Shown piece by piece: positions 19,207 through 27,981 of a DNA stretch of 64,000 nucleotides. The notes below the pieces were generated by a model that saw only the letters and a list, made by a program, of their open reading frames with translations, searched no databases and was not told where the DNA came from. A program made the position numbers and the translations under genes. The DNA comes from Devosia epidermidihirudinis. GTDB lineage: Bacteria > Pseudomonadota > Alphaproteobacteria > Rhizobiales > Devosiaceae. The DNA lies in NCBI RefSeq assembly GCF_000971295.1, contig NZ_LANJ01000019.1, positions 124,001-188,000 of the forward strand, read 5' to 3'. Positions within the stretch are counted from its first letter, which is position 1. The number at the start of each line of letters is the position of its first letter.

Positions 19207-19748
19207 TAAAGGCGCCAAGCCCAGCCAAACAGGCCGAACGAGAACACAACCAGCAAAATGCCGCCAATCATCACCGCAATCGACGCGCTGAGCAGCGGGA
19301 AGAACAGGAAGACCAGACCGAGCAGGATGTAGGAAATGCCCGACAGCACCACTGGCCAGATGCGCGCATAATTCTCGCGCTCACGCGTGATCACCACGAT
19401 CTGCATCACGCCAACGATCAGCGCCGCAATACCCACCAACGTCGCGATGAAGCTGACGGTGAAGATGGTGGCGAGGAACGGGCTGATCAGGATCAGAATA
19501 CCCAGGATCAGCGAGAGGGCGTTGGAAACGACGTCAAACCAGTAATTGCCGCTCTTGCCGCCGCCAAAGGTCAGGCTCCAGAGCCCAAGGGCACCGTCGA
19601 TAACAAGCAGGATACCGCCTGCCAGCACCAGAATGGTCAGCGCTTCGGCTGGCCAGATCAGGGCATAGAGCCCCGCCAGCAGCATGAAAACGCCACGTAT
19701 TGCGGTCGCCAGAGCAAACCGGCGTTTGGTTTCTGCAGACACTGCCAT
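19185..19748 (-). CDS. HdeD / DUF308 family membrane protein
   Basis: 187 residues with six hydrophobic segments arranged as pairs. The family motif L-L-[V]-I-D-G-A-L-G-L-W is visible in the second span and repeats of ILG-I-L-I-L and LLGLVFLFFPLL are typical. HdeD is tied to acid resistance in enterobacteria; here the role is unknown. I start at 19748 (MAVSAETKRRF) since AAGGGA lies 6 nt upstream; earlier in-frame ATGs at 19763 and 19775 lack such a site. The 3' end overlaps the convergent YihY gene by 22 bases. Confidence 0.83.
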   Translation of the reverse strand: MAVSAETKRRFALATAIRGVFMLLAGLYALIWPAEALTILVLAGGILLVIDGALGLWSLTFGGGKSGNYWFDVVSNALSLILGILILISPFLATIFTVSFIATLVGIAALIVGVMQIVVITRERENYARIWPVVLSGISYILLGLVFLFFPLLSASIAVMIGGILLVVFSFGLFGWAWRLYQRSKVA

Positions 19749-19936
19749 CGCAATTCCCTTCATGTTGAGCGGCATGGGCCGCTTGAGTCCCCGAAGAAAG
19801 CTTAGCGCAGCATTTTTGAGCTGTCCTCACAGTTCGACAAAATCTAAAGCGGCACCGTCATTTCGTGGATTGCCCGTGGCAGCCAGCTGTGGTCTTAAGC
19901 CCAGCTCAATCGAGGCCCGCTGCGGCGGATATAGTC

Positions 19937-21133
19937 ATGTCACTACCCCTGTTCGCCCTGTTCCTTGCCGCCTTTGCTTTTGGCACGGCTGAGTTTGTTA
20001 TTGCCGGCGTGTTGCCCGAGGTTGCTCTGGGCCTTGGCGTCACCATCCCCGTCGCTGGCTTTCTGATCACCGGCTATGCCATTGGCATCGCCATCGGTGG
20101 CCCGCTGCTGGCCGTGGCGACCAAGAAGATGTCGCGCAAGACGCTCATTCTGGTGCTGGGTGCTGTGTTCACCGTCGGTCAGGCGCTCTGCGCACTGGCG
20201 CCCAATTTCGAACTGCTGATGGTCGCGCGCGTGCTCGTCGCTGTTGTCCACGGCACCTATTTCGGCATTGCGGCCATCGTTGCGGTCAATCTGGTGCCCG
20301 AAGACAAGCGCGGCTTTGCCGTGGCGCTGATCCTGTCGGGTCTGACCGTCTCCAATATTCTGGGCGTGCCCGGCGGCACCGCCATCGGCAATGCCTTTGG
20401 CTGGCGCGCCACGTTCTGGGCCGTTGGCGCCCTTGGTCTGGTTGCCACGCTAATCGCCGCGTTCTTCCTGCCCTCCAAGGCCGGACAGGCCGCCACCGGC
20501 GGCAGCTTCCTCCGCGAATTCAAGGCGCTGGGCCGCCAGCAGATCGTCACCAGCCTTGCCATCGTCATTCTGGTGATGATCGGGCAGTACAGCCTGTTCA
20601 CCTATATCGCCCCCCTGCTGCGTGAAGTGACCCAGCTTGATGCCGGCATCGTGCCATGGGTGCTGCTGCTCTACGGCGTGGGCTCAACCATCGGCGTATT
20701 CATCGGTGGGCGTCTGGCCGACTGGAAGCTGATGCCGTCGCTGATCGCGATTCTCGCGACCCAGGCGATCGCCTTCACCCTGCTGCACTTTGTCAGCCCC
20801 TACCCCATCCCCATGGCCATCATGGTGGTGTTCTGGGGCGGCGTGAACTTCGCCTTTGGCGCCCCTGTGCAGTCCCGCGTGCTGGCATGGGCAGCCGACG
20901 CGCCAAACCTGGCATCGGCCCTCATTCCCACCGGCTTCAACATCGGCATCGCCATCGGCGCGATCCTGGGTGCCTACATGCTGGAAAACGGCCACGGCTA
21001 TCAGGAATTGCCCCTGATCGGCGCCTTTGCCCTGGTTCTGGCCGTGCTGATCGCCATCTTCTCCTATGTCTGGGAGAAGCGCGTCGGCAGCACGCCGCCC
21101 CCCGCGTCAGAGCGTCAGCTGGCCGCCGCTTAA
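19937..21133 (+). CDS. MFS transporter, drug:H+ antiporter-1 type
   Basis: 398-residue, 12-span major facilitator of the DHA1 family, close in pattern to chloramphenicol/arabinose efflux proteins. The opening FALFLAAFAFGTAEFVIAGVLP and VARVLVAVVHGTYFGIAA in span 4 are family hallmarks; the motif A region reads GGPLLAVATKKMSRK (about 58-72). It would export small molecules by proton antiport at the inner membrane. The ATG at 19937 begins the first span; an upstream extension is open but not membrane-like. No regulator is adjacent. Confidence 0.88.
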   Translation: MSLPLFALFLAAFAFGTAEFVIAGVLPEVALGLGVTIPVAGFLITGYAIGIAIGGPLLAVATKKMSRKTLILVLGAVFTVGQALCALAPNFELLMVARVLVAVVHGTYFGIAAIVAVNLVPEDKRGFAVALILSGLTVSNILGVPGGTAIGNAFGWRATFWAVGALGLVATLIAAFFLPSKAGQAATGGSFLREFKALGRQQIVTSLAIVILVMIGQYSLFTYIAPLLREVTQLDAGIVPWVLLLYGVGSTIGVFIGGRLADWKLMPSLIAILATQAIAFTLLHFVSPYPIPMAIMVVFWGGVNFAFGAPVQSRVLAWAADAPNLASALIPTGFNIGIAIGAILGAYMLENGHGYQELPLIGAFALVLAVLIAIFSYVWEKRVGSTPPPASERQLAAA

Positions 21134-21261
21134 GGGCAAGGCCACGCTTTTTTCCGGGATTTCGCCACTATGATAGCCGCGTCGTAACCTTTCGTTCGCG
21201 TCTACCGAGTCAATAATGGGGCTCCACCCATGGATATCGGCGGGCGAGGCACAAGGACGAA

Positions 21262-22410
21262 ATGCTGCTCGACAATGTTTCCCTGCTGGTCGCAGTTGGC
21301 GTCTCCAGCATTGCAATGATGGCCGCCATGCTGATCGGCTGGGCAGGCTCTCGCAGGGATTCGTACCTGATCAGCTGGACCATCGGCATGGCCGTGGTCG
21401 TCATTGGCATCATCATTCTGGGTCAGCGCGGCGGCCCCTTCGTCCCGCTCTATCAGTTCAGCTCATACTTCATGCTGGTCACTGGAATCGCCATCATTTA
21501 CGGCGGTGCGCGCCAGTTCAGCGGCGAGCCATTCGCTCCGCTGCATGTCGCTGCGCTCTGGGGCCCCGCTGCATTGGGCATGGCCGTCGCCTATCTGCTG
21601 GGCCTGTCCGGCATCGGCACCATCGTGCTCAATCTGGCCTGCGCCATCTTCATGATGCTCTGCGCGCGGCGCTATTGGCAGGTGCGCGGCGAAAATTCGA
21701 TGGCGCTGTCAACGACATCAGTCCTCTATGCCCTGACCGGCATATCCTTCCTGCTCTGTTCAGCCGTTTTGCTGTTCAATGGCCAGTGGGTGCTCTATGG
21801 CGCGCCGGACAATTGGGCCGAAACCGCCAATTCCATCATGTCCATCATCGGCCTAAGCTGCATCGGGGCCTTGTCGCTGACGCTCAATCACTCTCGCACC
21901 GCCAAGCGTCACCGCCAGGATGCGATGACCGATCCGCTGACCAACCTGCTCAATCGTCGCGCGCTGTTTGACCGGTTTGGCGAGGATGGCCTGCCCCAGA
22001 ACACCGCCGTGCTGATGCTCGATCTCGATCACTTCAAGCAGATCAATGACCTGGCCGGCCACGCCGCTGGCGACAGCGTCATCCAGCACTTCGCCAATAT
22101 CCTGCGGGCCAATACCCGCAAGGACGACGTGGCAGCCCGACTCGGTGGCGAAGAATTCTGCGTGGTGATGACGGGCCAATCGGCCGAGACCGTCGCCATG
22201 ATTGCCGAGCGAATTCGTGCCGGCTTTGGCGAGTACTACCTGAGCCACGGCAATCTGGTGCTCCGCCCCACCGTCAGCATTGGGGTGGCAATGGCGGGCG
22301 AAGGGGAACCGTTCCCCTCCACCCTGAGCCGTGCCGATGGCGCCCTCTATGGCGCCAAGCGCAGCGGCCGCAATCGCATTCAGACGGCGGCCCTGCGCGA
22401 CGCAGCCTAA
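21262..22410 (+). CDS. membrane-anchored diguanylate cyclase (GGDEF)
   Basis: 382 residues. Six to seven hydrophobic segments in the first 210 residues form a membrane sensor region without a named domain. The GGDEF domain (about 222-375) follows: DPLTNLLNRRALF opens it, the active-site motif GGEEF is at 295-299 and the inhibitory I-site RKDD at 286-289 is exactly five residues upstream. Both product synthesis (2 GTP to c-di-GMP) and feedback inhibition should therefore work. The stop overlaps that of the convergent YqeY gene by four bases. The PilZ protein at 40093 and the motAB genes are possible downstream users of c-di-GMP. Confidence 0.93.
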   Translation: MLLDNVSLLVAVGVSSIAMMAAMLIGWAGSRRDSYLISWTIGMAVVVIGIIILGQRGGPFVPLYQFSSYFMLVTGIAIIYGGARQFSGEPFAPLHVAALWGPAALGMAVAYLLGLSGIGTIVLNLACAIFMMLCARRYWQVRGENSMALSTTSVLYALTGISFLLCSAVLLFNGQWVLYGAPDNWAETANSIMSIIGLSCIGALSLTLNHSRTAKRHRQDAMTDPLTNLLNRRALFDRFGEDGLPQNTAVLMLDLDHFKQINDLAGHAAGDSVIQHFANILRANTRKDDVAARLGGEEFCVVMTGQSAETVAMIAERIRAGFGEYYLSHGNLVLRPTVSIGVAMAGEGEPFPSTLSRADGALYGAKRSGRNRIQTAALRDAA

Positions 22411-22859
22411 CCCTGTAGCGCCGCCCGCACCTTGCCGCTGGCCTTGCCGAAATCGATCCGGCCCGGATAGTCCACCTTGAGCTGGGCAATCACCTTGCCC
22501 ATGTCCTTGGCGCCTTCGGCACCGCTCGAGACGATAGCCGCCGCAATGGCAGCATCCACTTCCTCATCGGTCAGTCCCTTGGGCAGGAACTCGTTGAGAA
22601 TGTCGATCTCTTCCTTTTCCACCGTCGCGAGGTCGGCGCGACCGGCCTGTGCATAAATGGCAAAGCTTTCTTCGCGCTGCTTCACCATCTTCTGCACGAT
22701 GGCCAGCACCTCTTCATTTGTCGCAGGTCCGCGATTCTCCATACGGATCGCGATGTCCTTGTCCTTGATCGCAGCAGTGATGGCGCGCAAAGTGGCTGTG
22801 CGGCGTGTATCACGGGCCTTTAGCGCCACTTTGAGCGCTTCGCTGAACTGTTCGCGCAT
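22407..22859 (-). CDS. GatB/YqeY domain protein
   Basis: 150-residue YqeY-like protein with two helical subdomains. MREQFSEALKVALKARDTRR opens the protein (two parts: REQFSEALK, ALKARDTRR), YAQAGRADLATVEKEEI and FLPKGLTDEEVDAAI sit mid-protein and the C-terminal GKVIAQLKVDYPGRIDF ends in a short tail domain. YqeY resembles the tRNA-binding tail of GatB but has no catalytic part; the role is unclear, possibly linked to tRNA-dependent amidation. AGAGGA 7 nt upstream fixes 22859 as the start. In many alphaproteobacteria this gene lies beside carA, as here, where it is divergent from carA. Confidence 0.88.
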   Translation of the reverse strand: MREQFSEALKVALKARDTRRTATLRAITAAIKDKDIAIRMENRGPATNEEVLAIVQKMVKQREESFAIYAQAGRADLATVEKEEIDILNEFLPKGLTDEEVDAAIAAAIVSSGAEGAKDMGKVIAQLKVDYPGRIDFGKASGKVRAALQG

Positions 22860-22989
22860 GGGTCTGGTCCTCTTGCTATGCATTTTTCAGAGACCATATA
22901 GGCGCAATAAGACGCCTGCGCCACTTGCGCTGCTGGCCCTTGGCTTCTAAAGGGAAGCCTCAACCGACATAACTCTGAGCGTGGTCAGG

Positions 22990-23009
22990 AAAAGTTGCTA
23001 CAACTTTTT
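22990..23009 (+). promoter_or_regulatory. hairpin with T-run in the carA leader
   Basis: Perfect 8-bp stem AAAAGTTG/CAACTTTT with a 3-nt loop, then one more T. It ends 45 bases before the carA start and resembles a weak intrinsic terminator. It could act as an attenuator, or the carA promoter may lie downstream of or within it. Confidence 0.35.
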
Positions 23010-23054
23010 CGGATTAGCCACGCGAGCACCTGAAACCAAATTTGGAGGCCCACC

Positions 23055-24260
23055 GTGACCGGCTGGCAGCAATCCCCCGCGACCGCAATTCTGATCCTGG
23101 CAGATGGTACGCGCCTGGAAGGCCGCGGTATTGGCGCCATCGGCCATGCTGCAGGCGAAGTGTGCTTCAACACCGCCATGACCGGCTATCAGGAAGTGCT
23201 GACCGATCCGTCCTATGCAGGCCAGATCGTCACCTTCACCTTCCCCCATATCGGCAATGTGGGCACCAATGACGAAGACATCGAGACGGTCAACATGGCC
23301 GCTCTGTCCGGCGTCCGTGGCGTCGTGCTGAAGGCCGACATCACCAACCCGTCCAATTACCGCGCCGCTGAAAAGCTCGACGCCTGGCTCAAGAAGCGCA
23401 ACATCGTCGGCATTACCGGCATCGACACCCGCGCCCTGACGGCCCAGATCCGCGAGCATGGCATGCCAAATGGCGTCATCGCGCACGCCGAAGACGGCCA
23501 TTTCGACGAGCCATCCATCCTTGCAGAACTCAAGGCCTTCCCCGGCCTCGAAGGACTCGACCTCGCCAAGGAAGTCACCACCGCCCAGACCTATCACTGG
23601 GACCAGACCGGCTGGGTTTGGAACAAGGGCTATGGCACGGTTGAAAAGCCAGAGTTCCACATCGTTGCGATCGACTACGGCGCCAAGCGCAACATCCTGC
23701 GCTGCCTCGCCGATCAGGGCGCCAAGGTCACCGTCGTGCCGGCAACGGCGACGGCCGCTGAAGTGCTCTCGCACAATCCAGACGGCATCTTCCTGTCCAA
23801 TGGCCCTGGCGATCCGGCCGCGACCGGCAAATATGCCGTTCCGACCATTCAGACCCTGATGGAAACCGGCAAGCCAGTGTTCGGCATCTGCCTTGGCCAC
23901 CAGCTGCTGGGCCTGGCGCTCGGCGCCACCACGTCCAAGATGCATCAGGGCCACCACGGCGCCAACCATCCGGTCAAGGACCTGACCACCGGGAAGGTCG
24001 AAATCACCTCGATGAACCACGGCTTTGCCGTGGACAAGGCAAGCCTGCCCGCAGGCGTCACCGAGACCCACATCTCGCTGTTCGACGACTCCAATGCTGG
24101 TCTCAGCGTTGACGGCAAGCCGATCTTCTCGGTGCAGTACCACCCCGAAGCCAGCCCAGGCCCACGTGACAGCCACTACCTGTTCACCCGCTTCCTCAAC
24201 CACGTCCGCGCCCAGAAGGGCCTGGAGCAGCTGGCTGAGCATCCTTCGGCAGCGGCCTAA
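23055..24260 (+). CDS. carA: carbamoyl-phosphate synthase small subunit
   Basis: 401-residue glutaminase subunit of carbamoyl-phosphate synthase. It hydrolyses glutamine and channels ammonia to CarB for arginine and pyrimidine synthesis. The N-terminal CarA domain (ALILADGT-type start, EVCFNTAMTGYQE) is followed by a class I amidotransferase domain with the nucleophile Cys in GICLGHQLLG and the His/Glu pair in YHPEASPGP. The start is GTG (23055) with GGAGG 6 nt upstream. It is separated from carB by almost 17 kb, and the next gene starts 3 nt after its stop. Confidence 0.97.
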   Translation: MTGWQQSPATAILILADGTRLEGRGIGAIGHAAGEVCFNTAMTGYQEVLTDPSYAGQIVTFTFPHIGNVGTNDEDIETVNMAALSGVRGVVLKADITNPSNYRAAEKLDAWLKKRNIVGITGIDTRALTAQIREHGMPNGVIAHAEDGHFDEPSILAELKAFPGLEGLDLAKEVTTAQTYHWDQTGWVWNKGYGTVEKPEFHIVAIDYGAKRNILRCLADQGAKVTVVPATATAAEVLSHNPDGIFLSNGPGDPAATGKYAVPTIQTLMETGKPVFGICLGHQLLGLALGATTSKMHQGHHGANHPVKDLTTGKVEITSMNHGFAVDKASLPAGVTETHISLFDDSNAGLSVDGKPIFSVQYHPEASPGPRDSHYLFTRFLNHVRAQKGLEQLAEHPSAAA

Positions 24261-24263
24261 ACC

Positions 24264-25064
24264 ATGGCTGGCACCGGCGAGTTTCATCTGACCCCAGAAG
24301 TGCTCGTCGGCGAACGCTTTGGACCCAAAGTGTTCGGGGATATCAAGATTGCGCTGGTGGGCTATTGCCCACCACCGAGCGCGCTCGAGCGGTACAATCC
24401 CGAGCGCGTCACAGACCAGCATTTCATCCATGTCTCGCCCGACAGCGTGCGCATCCTCAGCCATGAGGGGCGACGCTTCCTGTCGCTCGCCCATGTCTAT
24501 GGCGGCCCGGTCTCATCGGCGACGGTTGAAGAGCTGGCCTATTACGGCATCGACTACATTCTGGCCTATGGCCTCGCCGGAGGCCTGGGCACACGCGGCC
24601 TCGTGATGGGCGACTTCTATCTCGTCGAGACCGCCCGCGCCGCCGATGGCACGACGCCGCACTACACCAAGGACAGAATCGTCGCCGCCGACACCGGCCT
24701 GCGCGACCTGATCCTGAACCTCTGGCCCGCCGGGCCATCGCTGACGCCCGTCCGCGCCGTCACCGGCGACGCCATCTATCGCGAAAGCGACGCCATGCTT
24801 GATGGCTTCCGCGCCGAAGGCTGCGATGTGGTGAACCTGGACTCCGCCCACCTGTTCGCCGCCTCGCGCACCAACAGCGCCAACCACCCCATCCGCACCA
24901 TCCAGGCCGGCGTCCTCTCCGACATCGTCACCGGCGCCGCCGCCTCCGAAACCACCCTCGGCACCATGCTCTCCGCCAAAGGCACCACCGCCTTCAACCC
25001 ACTCGAGCGCACCGGCGACATCGTGCAATTCTACATCGAAACGCTGGCACCAAGGTTGAGCTAG
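24264..25064 (+). CDS. nucleoside phosphorylase-like protein
   Basis: 266 residues of the purine/uridine phosphorylase (PNP_UDP_1) superfamily, which cleaves nucleosides with phosphate. A Gly-rich strand-loop AYGLAGGLG (about 95-103) and GDFYLVETARAADGTTPHY (about 115-133) match the uridine-phosphorylase pattern. The ribose-binding motif that usually reads E-M-E-A-A is N-L-D-S-A here (about 190-194), so the catalytic pocket is altered but conservative. It starts 3 nt after the carA stop (TAA-ACC-ATG), so it is very probably co-translated. A link between nucleoside salvage and pyrimidine synthesis is attractive but inferred. Confidence 0.78.
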   Translation: MAGTGEFHLTPEVLVGERFGPKVFGDIKIALVGYCPPPSALERYNPERVTDQHFIHVSPDSVRILSHEGRRFLSLAHVYGGPVSSATVEELAYYGIDYILAYGLAGGLGTRGLVMGDFYLVETARAADGTTPHYTKDRIVAADTGLRDLILNLWPAGPSLTPVRAVTGDAIYRESDAMLDGFRAEGCDVVNLDSAHLFAASRTNSANHPIRTIQAGVLSDIVTGAAASETTLGTMLSAKGTTAFNPLERTGDIVQFYIETLAPRLS

Positions 25065-25137
25065 GGGAACCCGCATCGGCAAGGGTGCTGTGCCAGAGCG
25101 GTCTCGATAAGAATGCCAAGACGCATGCAATCAGGAG

Positions 25138-26652
25138 CTAAGAGCGCCTGACCACAACACCCGGCAGACCCGCTACCTCAAACCCTTTGTCTCGGGCCAT
25201 GATCCCAAAGGCCTCAGCCCCAAGATGCAGCTTGTATGGCGTCTCCGCGAAACGAACGCCCGCATCAACCACTTCGCGGCGGATCAAGACGAAGCTCTCA
25301 CCAACCCCATCGAGCGGCAACACCGTAAAGACGCGCTGATCGCGAAGATAAATGCGATAGACCGGATTACGGCTTACGACCCCAGAGCTTCCGCCGTCCT
25401 TGTAAAGGATTTTGAAGGGGGCCCCCTTCTCATATCGGAAAAGCGATGGGTCCGCGTTATTGCCATTTTCATCGAGAAAATTAGCACTGACGACGGGGCG
25501 TCCAGATGAGACCAAGCGGTGCAGCGCGTCCCGAGGGATGTCACTGAGTGCAGCATCAACTAGCAGGATAAGATCCGCTTTTTGCGAATAGGCAGAGAGA
25601 ATTGCGTTATCGCGTGCTGCTGGATTTGGGTAATCTGCGCGCCACACGTCGACACCAGCAAACTCATCCTCCGCTATGCTTAGAGCAGAGCCAGCATGTA
25701 AGCTGAAGCTCAAGCGGTCGGCTGGATAGTCACCAGACTTGAGCGCGGCGACGAGCCCCGGTGCAATACCAGCCTGCCCCACTCGCACGGCGACGTGGAT
25801 AGTCGGAAACTTTTTGATCAGTTTTGGCTCTTGATCGACGTAGGCAAAAAGTGGGTCAAAAATCTTAACATTCGCAAGATCACGGTTTATCTGACGGCGC
25901 GCCCACCATTTGACCAAAGTTGGAATCTGGAAAACCCACTTCCAGCGGTTGGCACGCTTGTGCCAAGGCACCCAGGTCGTAAACCACTTATGCGACACCA
26001 GCGCCCCGCTACCCGCGGAAATAACATCGCCTACCTCACTCAACATAGGGGCGAGGGCCGCATCGCTTTTTCCAGGCAAGCCGCTTGATAGCAGAGGGGA
26101 CCAAACCTCAGGCAGAAGCAGTACTGGCCTGTCGGCTTTAGCCAGCCTCAGTGTCATCGCCGTGACCATGTAAGGCCCGGTGGAGTGGAACACTTCCTGG
26201 TCAGCCAGTCCCGGCATCTCAGCGATAATCTGACGCCACAGAATATGATTTGGGACCGAGCCCATAAACGCATTTGTAATCAGATACGGCACGCCCTGGT
26301 GCTTGCCATCCTCAGTAATATGCTCCAGCGGCTCCACGCCAATAAATGCTGTGTGCTTGAGCAGCGGTTCTACTGACTTCAGCGGCTCAACATCCAAATC
26401 TGCATAGATGCCGCCAAGTGTGTCCAACACGAGATAGCGAAACGCATCCGCGCGCTGAATCATCTTTGGGTAACTGTCATACGTCGCCAAGAAATCGGGA
26501 TGGGAGTCAGCAACAAATGCCCGCATGCTATCGTCTGTCCAAAGACGAATATCCCAGCCCGGATGGAGCTGCTGCCATTTGACGAAATAGTCCCGCATCT
26601 CGCCCTGCAGGTCTTGGGTTTTCCAGGTAAAATGTAGCAGCCTTGGGATCAT
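25138..26652 (-). CDS. two-domain glycosyltransferase, GT32-like plus Anp1/GT62-like
   Basis: 504 residues. The N-terminal 230 residues look like a GT32/OCH1-type glycosyltransferase: IPRLLHFTWKT start, RADAFRYLVLDTLGGIYADLDVEPL with the metal-binding DLD at 85-87. The C-terminal domain (about 285-504) has a GT-A-like layout resembling the yeast Anp1/Mnn9 (GT62) family: a run ending ADLILLVDA, then VSANFLDENG, and a close in GESFVLIRREVV, PYKLHLGAEAFGIMARDKGF and VAGLPGVVVRRS. The gene is visibly richer in A+T than its neighbours, which suggests recent transfer. It stands alone, with no polysaccharide cluster beside it. It may add mannose or another sugar to an envelope glycan. Confidence 0.78.
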   Translation of the reverse strand: MIPRLLHFTWKTQDLQGEMRDYFVKWQQLHPGWDIRLWTDDSMRAFVADSHPDFLATYDSYPKMIQRADAFRYLVLDTLGGIYADLDVEPLKSVEPLLKHTAFIGVEPLEHITEDGKHQGVPYLITNAFMGSVPNHILWRQIIAEMPGLADQEVFHSTGPYMVTAMTLRLAKADRPVLLLPEVWSPLLSSGLPGKSDAALAPMLSEVGDVISAGSGALVSHKWFTTWVPWHKRANRWKWVFQIPTLVKWWARRQINRDLANVKIFDPLFAYVDQEPKLIKKFPTIHVAVRVGQAGIAPGLVAALKSGDYPADRLSFSLHAGSALSIAEDEFAGVDVWRADYPNPAARDNAILSAYSQKADLILLVDAALSDIPRDALHRLVSSGRPVVSANFLDENGNNADPSLFRYEKGAPFKILYKDGGSSGVVSRNPVYRIYLRDQRVFTVLPLDGVGESFVLIRREVVDAGVRFAETPYKLHLGAEAFGIMARDKGFEVAGLPGVVVRRS

Positions 26653-26748
26653 GGAACATCAACGACGGTTCGAAAGGGAGGGCAATGCGTCGCCCTTCCT
26701 TTGCGCAATGTCCAGTCATTTCGACCTCAAAACGGGTCTAGTTCGCCC

Positions 26749-27690
26749 CTAAACATTCCCCGAGAACGTATCACAGTCGCCGGGATTGCCGGTTTTGTAG
26801 CCGCGTTCGAACCAGGTTTTGCGTTGGGCCGAGGTGCCGTGGTTGAAGGTTTTGGGGACGGCGAAGCCTTGCATGCGCTTTTGCAGGGTGTCGTCGCCGA
26901 TCTGATCGGCAGCGTTGAGGGCTTCTTCGAAGTCACCCGCTTCAACCAGGTTTTGCTGGCCGGCATAGTTGGCCCAGACGCCGGCATAGCAATCAGCCTG
27001 TAGCTCCACGCGCACGGAATAGGCATTGGCCTGTTCAGTGCTCATGGCCGCGCGACGGCGGTTGAATTCGGGCAGCACGCCCGTCTGATCCTGCACGGCG
27101 TGGCCGACTTCGTGGGCCAGCACATAGGCCTGCGCGAAATCGCCCGGCGCGCCAAACTCGGTGCGCAGCTGGTCGTAGAAGTTCAGGTCGATATAAACCT
27201 TCTGGTCGCCCGGGCAGTAGAATGGGCCAGTGCGCGCATCGGCGGCGCCGCAGGCAGTGTTGACCTGATCGGTGAACAGCACCACCTTCGGCGGGGTGTA
27301 GCGCTGGCCTTCCTGTGCAAAAACACCGCCCCACAGGTCTTCAGTTTCCTTGATCACCACGCCGACAAAATCGCGCAGGTCATCCTGGGAGCCCGATGCC
27401 GGAAGCTGGCTGGATGAGCTTGCCGAGGACGATGAGGTCGTGGTCGTGCCTCCGTTCATCAGCATGTCGAGCGGGTTCTGCCCGGTGGCCACCCAGATGA
27501 TACCGAGCACCACCACGATGCCGATCAGGCTGCTCATGCCGCCGCGCGAACCGCCGCCGCCTGTGGGCATGCGCATGCCGCCACCACCGCGACCGAACGG
27601 ACTGCCGCCAAGGCCCCCGCCCAGCCCGCCGCTGCGTTGCCCGCGACGATCTTCGATGTTGGAGCTCTGTTCCCTACCGCGCCATTTCAT
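26749..27690 (-). CDS. YpfJ-like neutral zinc metallopeptidase
   Basis: 313 residues of the YpfJ/PF04228 zinc-peptidase family. A Gly/Arg-rich cytoplasmic head (1-50) precedes one membrane span (about 53-68), a Ser/Thr linker and the peptidase domain (about 100-313). The zinc motif HEVGH is at 193-197. A Cys pair (about 147 and 159) and the ending GDCDTFSG are characteristic. Length is as expected. It is likely anchored in the inner membrane facing the periplasm. The substrate is unknown. Confidence 0.9.
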   Translation of the reverse strand: MKWRGREQSSNIEDRRGQRSGGLGGGLGGSPFGRGGGGMRMPTGGGGSRGGMSSLIGIVVVLGIIWVATGQNPLDMLMNGGTTTTSSSSASSSSQLPASGSQDDLRDFVGVVIKETEDLWGGVFAQEGQRYTPPKVVLFTDQVNTACGAADARTGPFYCPGDQKVYIDLNFYDQLRTEFGAPGDFAQAYVLAHEVGHAVQDQTGVLPEFNRRRAAMSTEQANAYSVRVELQADCYAGVWANYAGQQNLVEAGDFEEALNAADQIGDDTLQKRMQGFAVPKTFNHGTSAQRKTWFERGYKTGNPGDCDTFSGNV

Positions 27691-27981
27691 TGTGCAATTC
27701 TCCGCTTGCCCTGAGCATTAGCAACAAGCCGCGCCAATGCAATCGGTTCCCGCGTTGATCGCACTTGGCGGGCGGCCCGTCATAATTTGACCACCCCGCG
27801 AAACGCCACTAGCCTTCCTGTGCCGTCGTCATTCCAGCGTCACCTGCGGACGGCATGAGCGTGCTGGCTCCCTCTTTGCGGAGCATCAAGCGCTGCGCCA
27901 GGCTTTTTGCCGCGCGGCAATCCGGGAGCGCGGCGCCCCCGGACCTCAAGTTCACCCAATGAACATCTCAGGGAGACAGAC

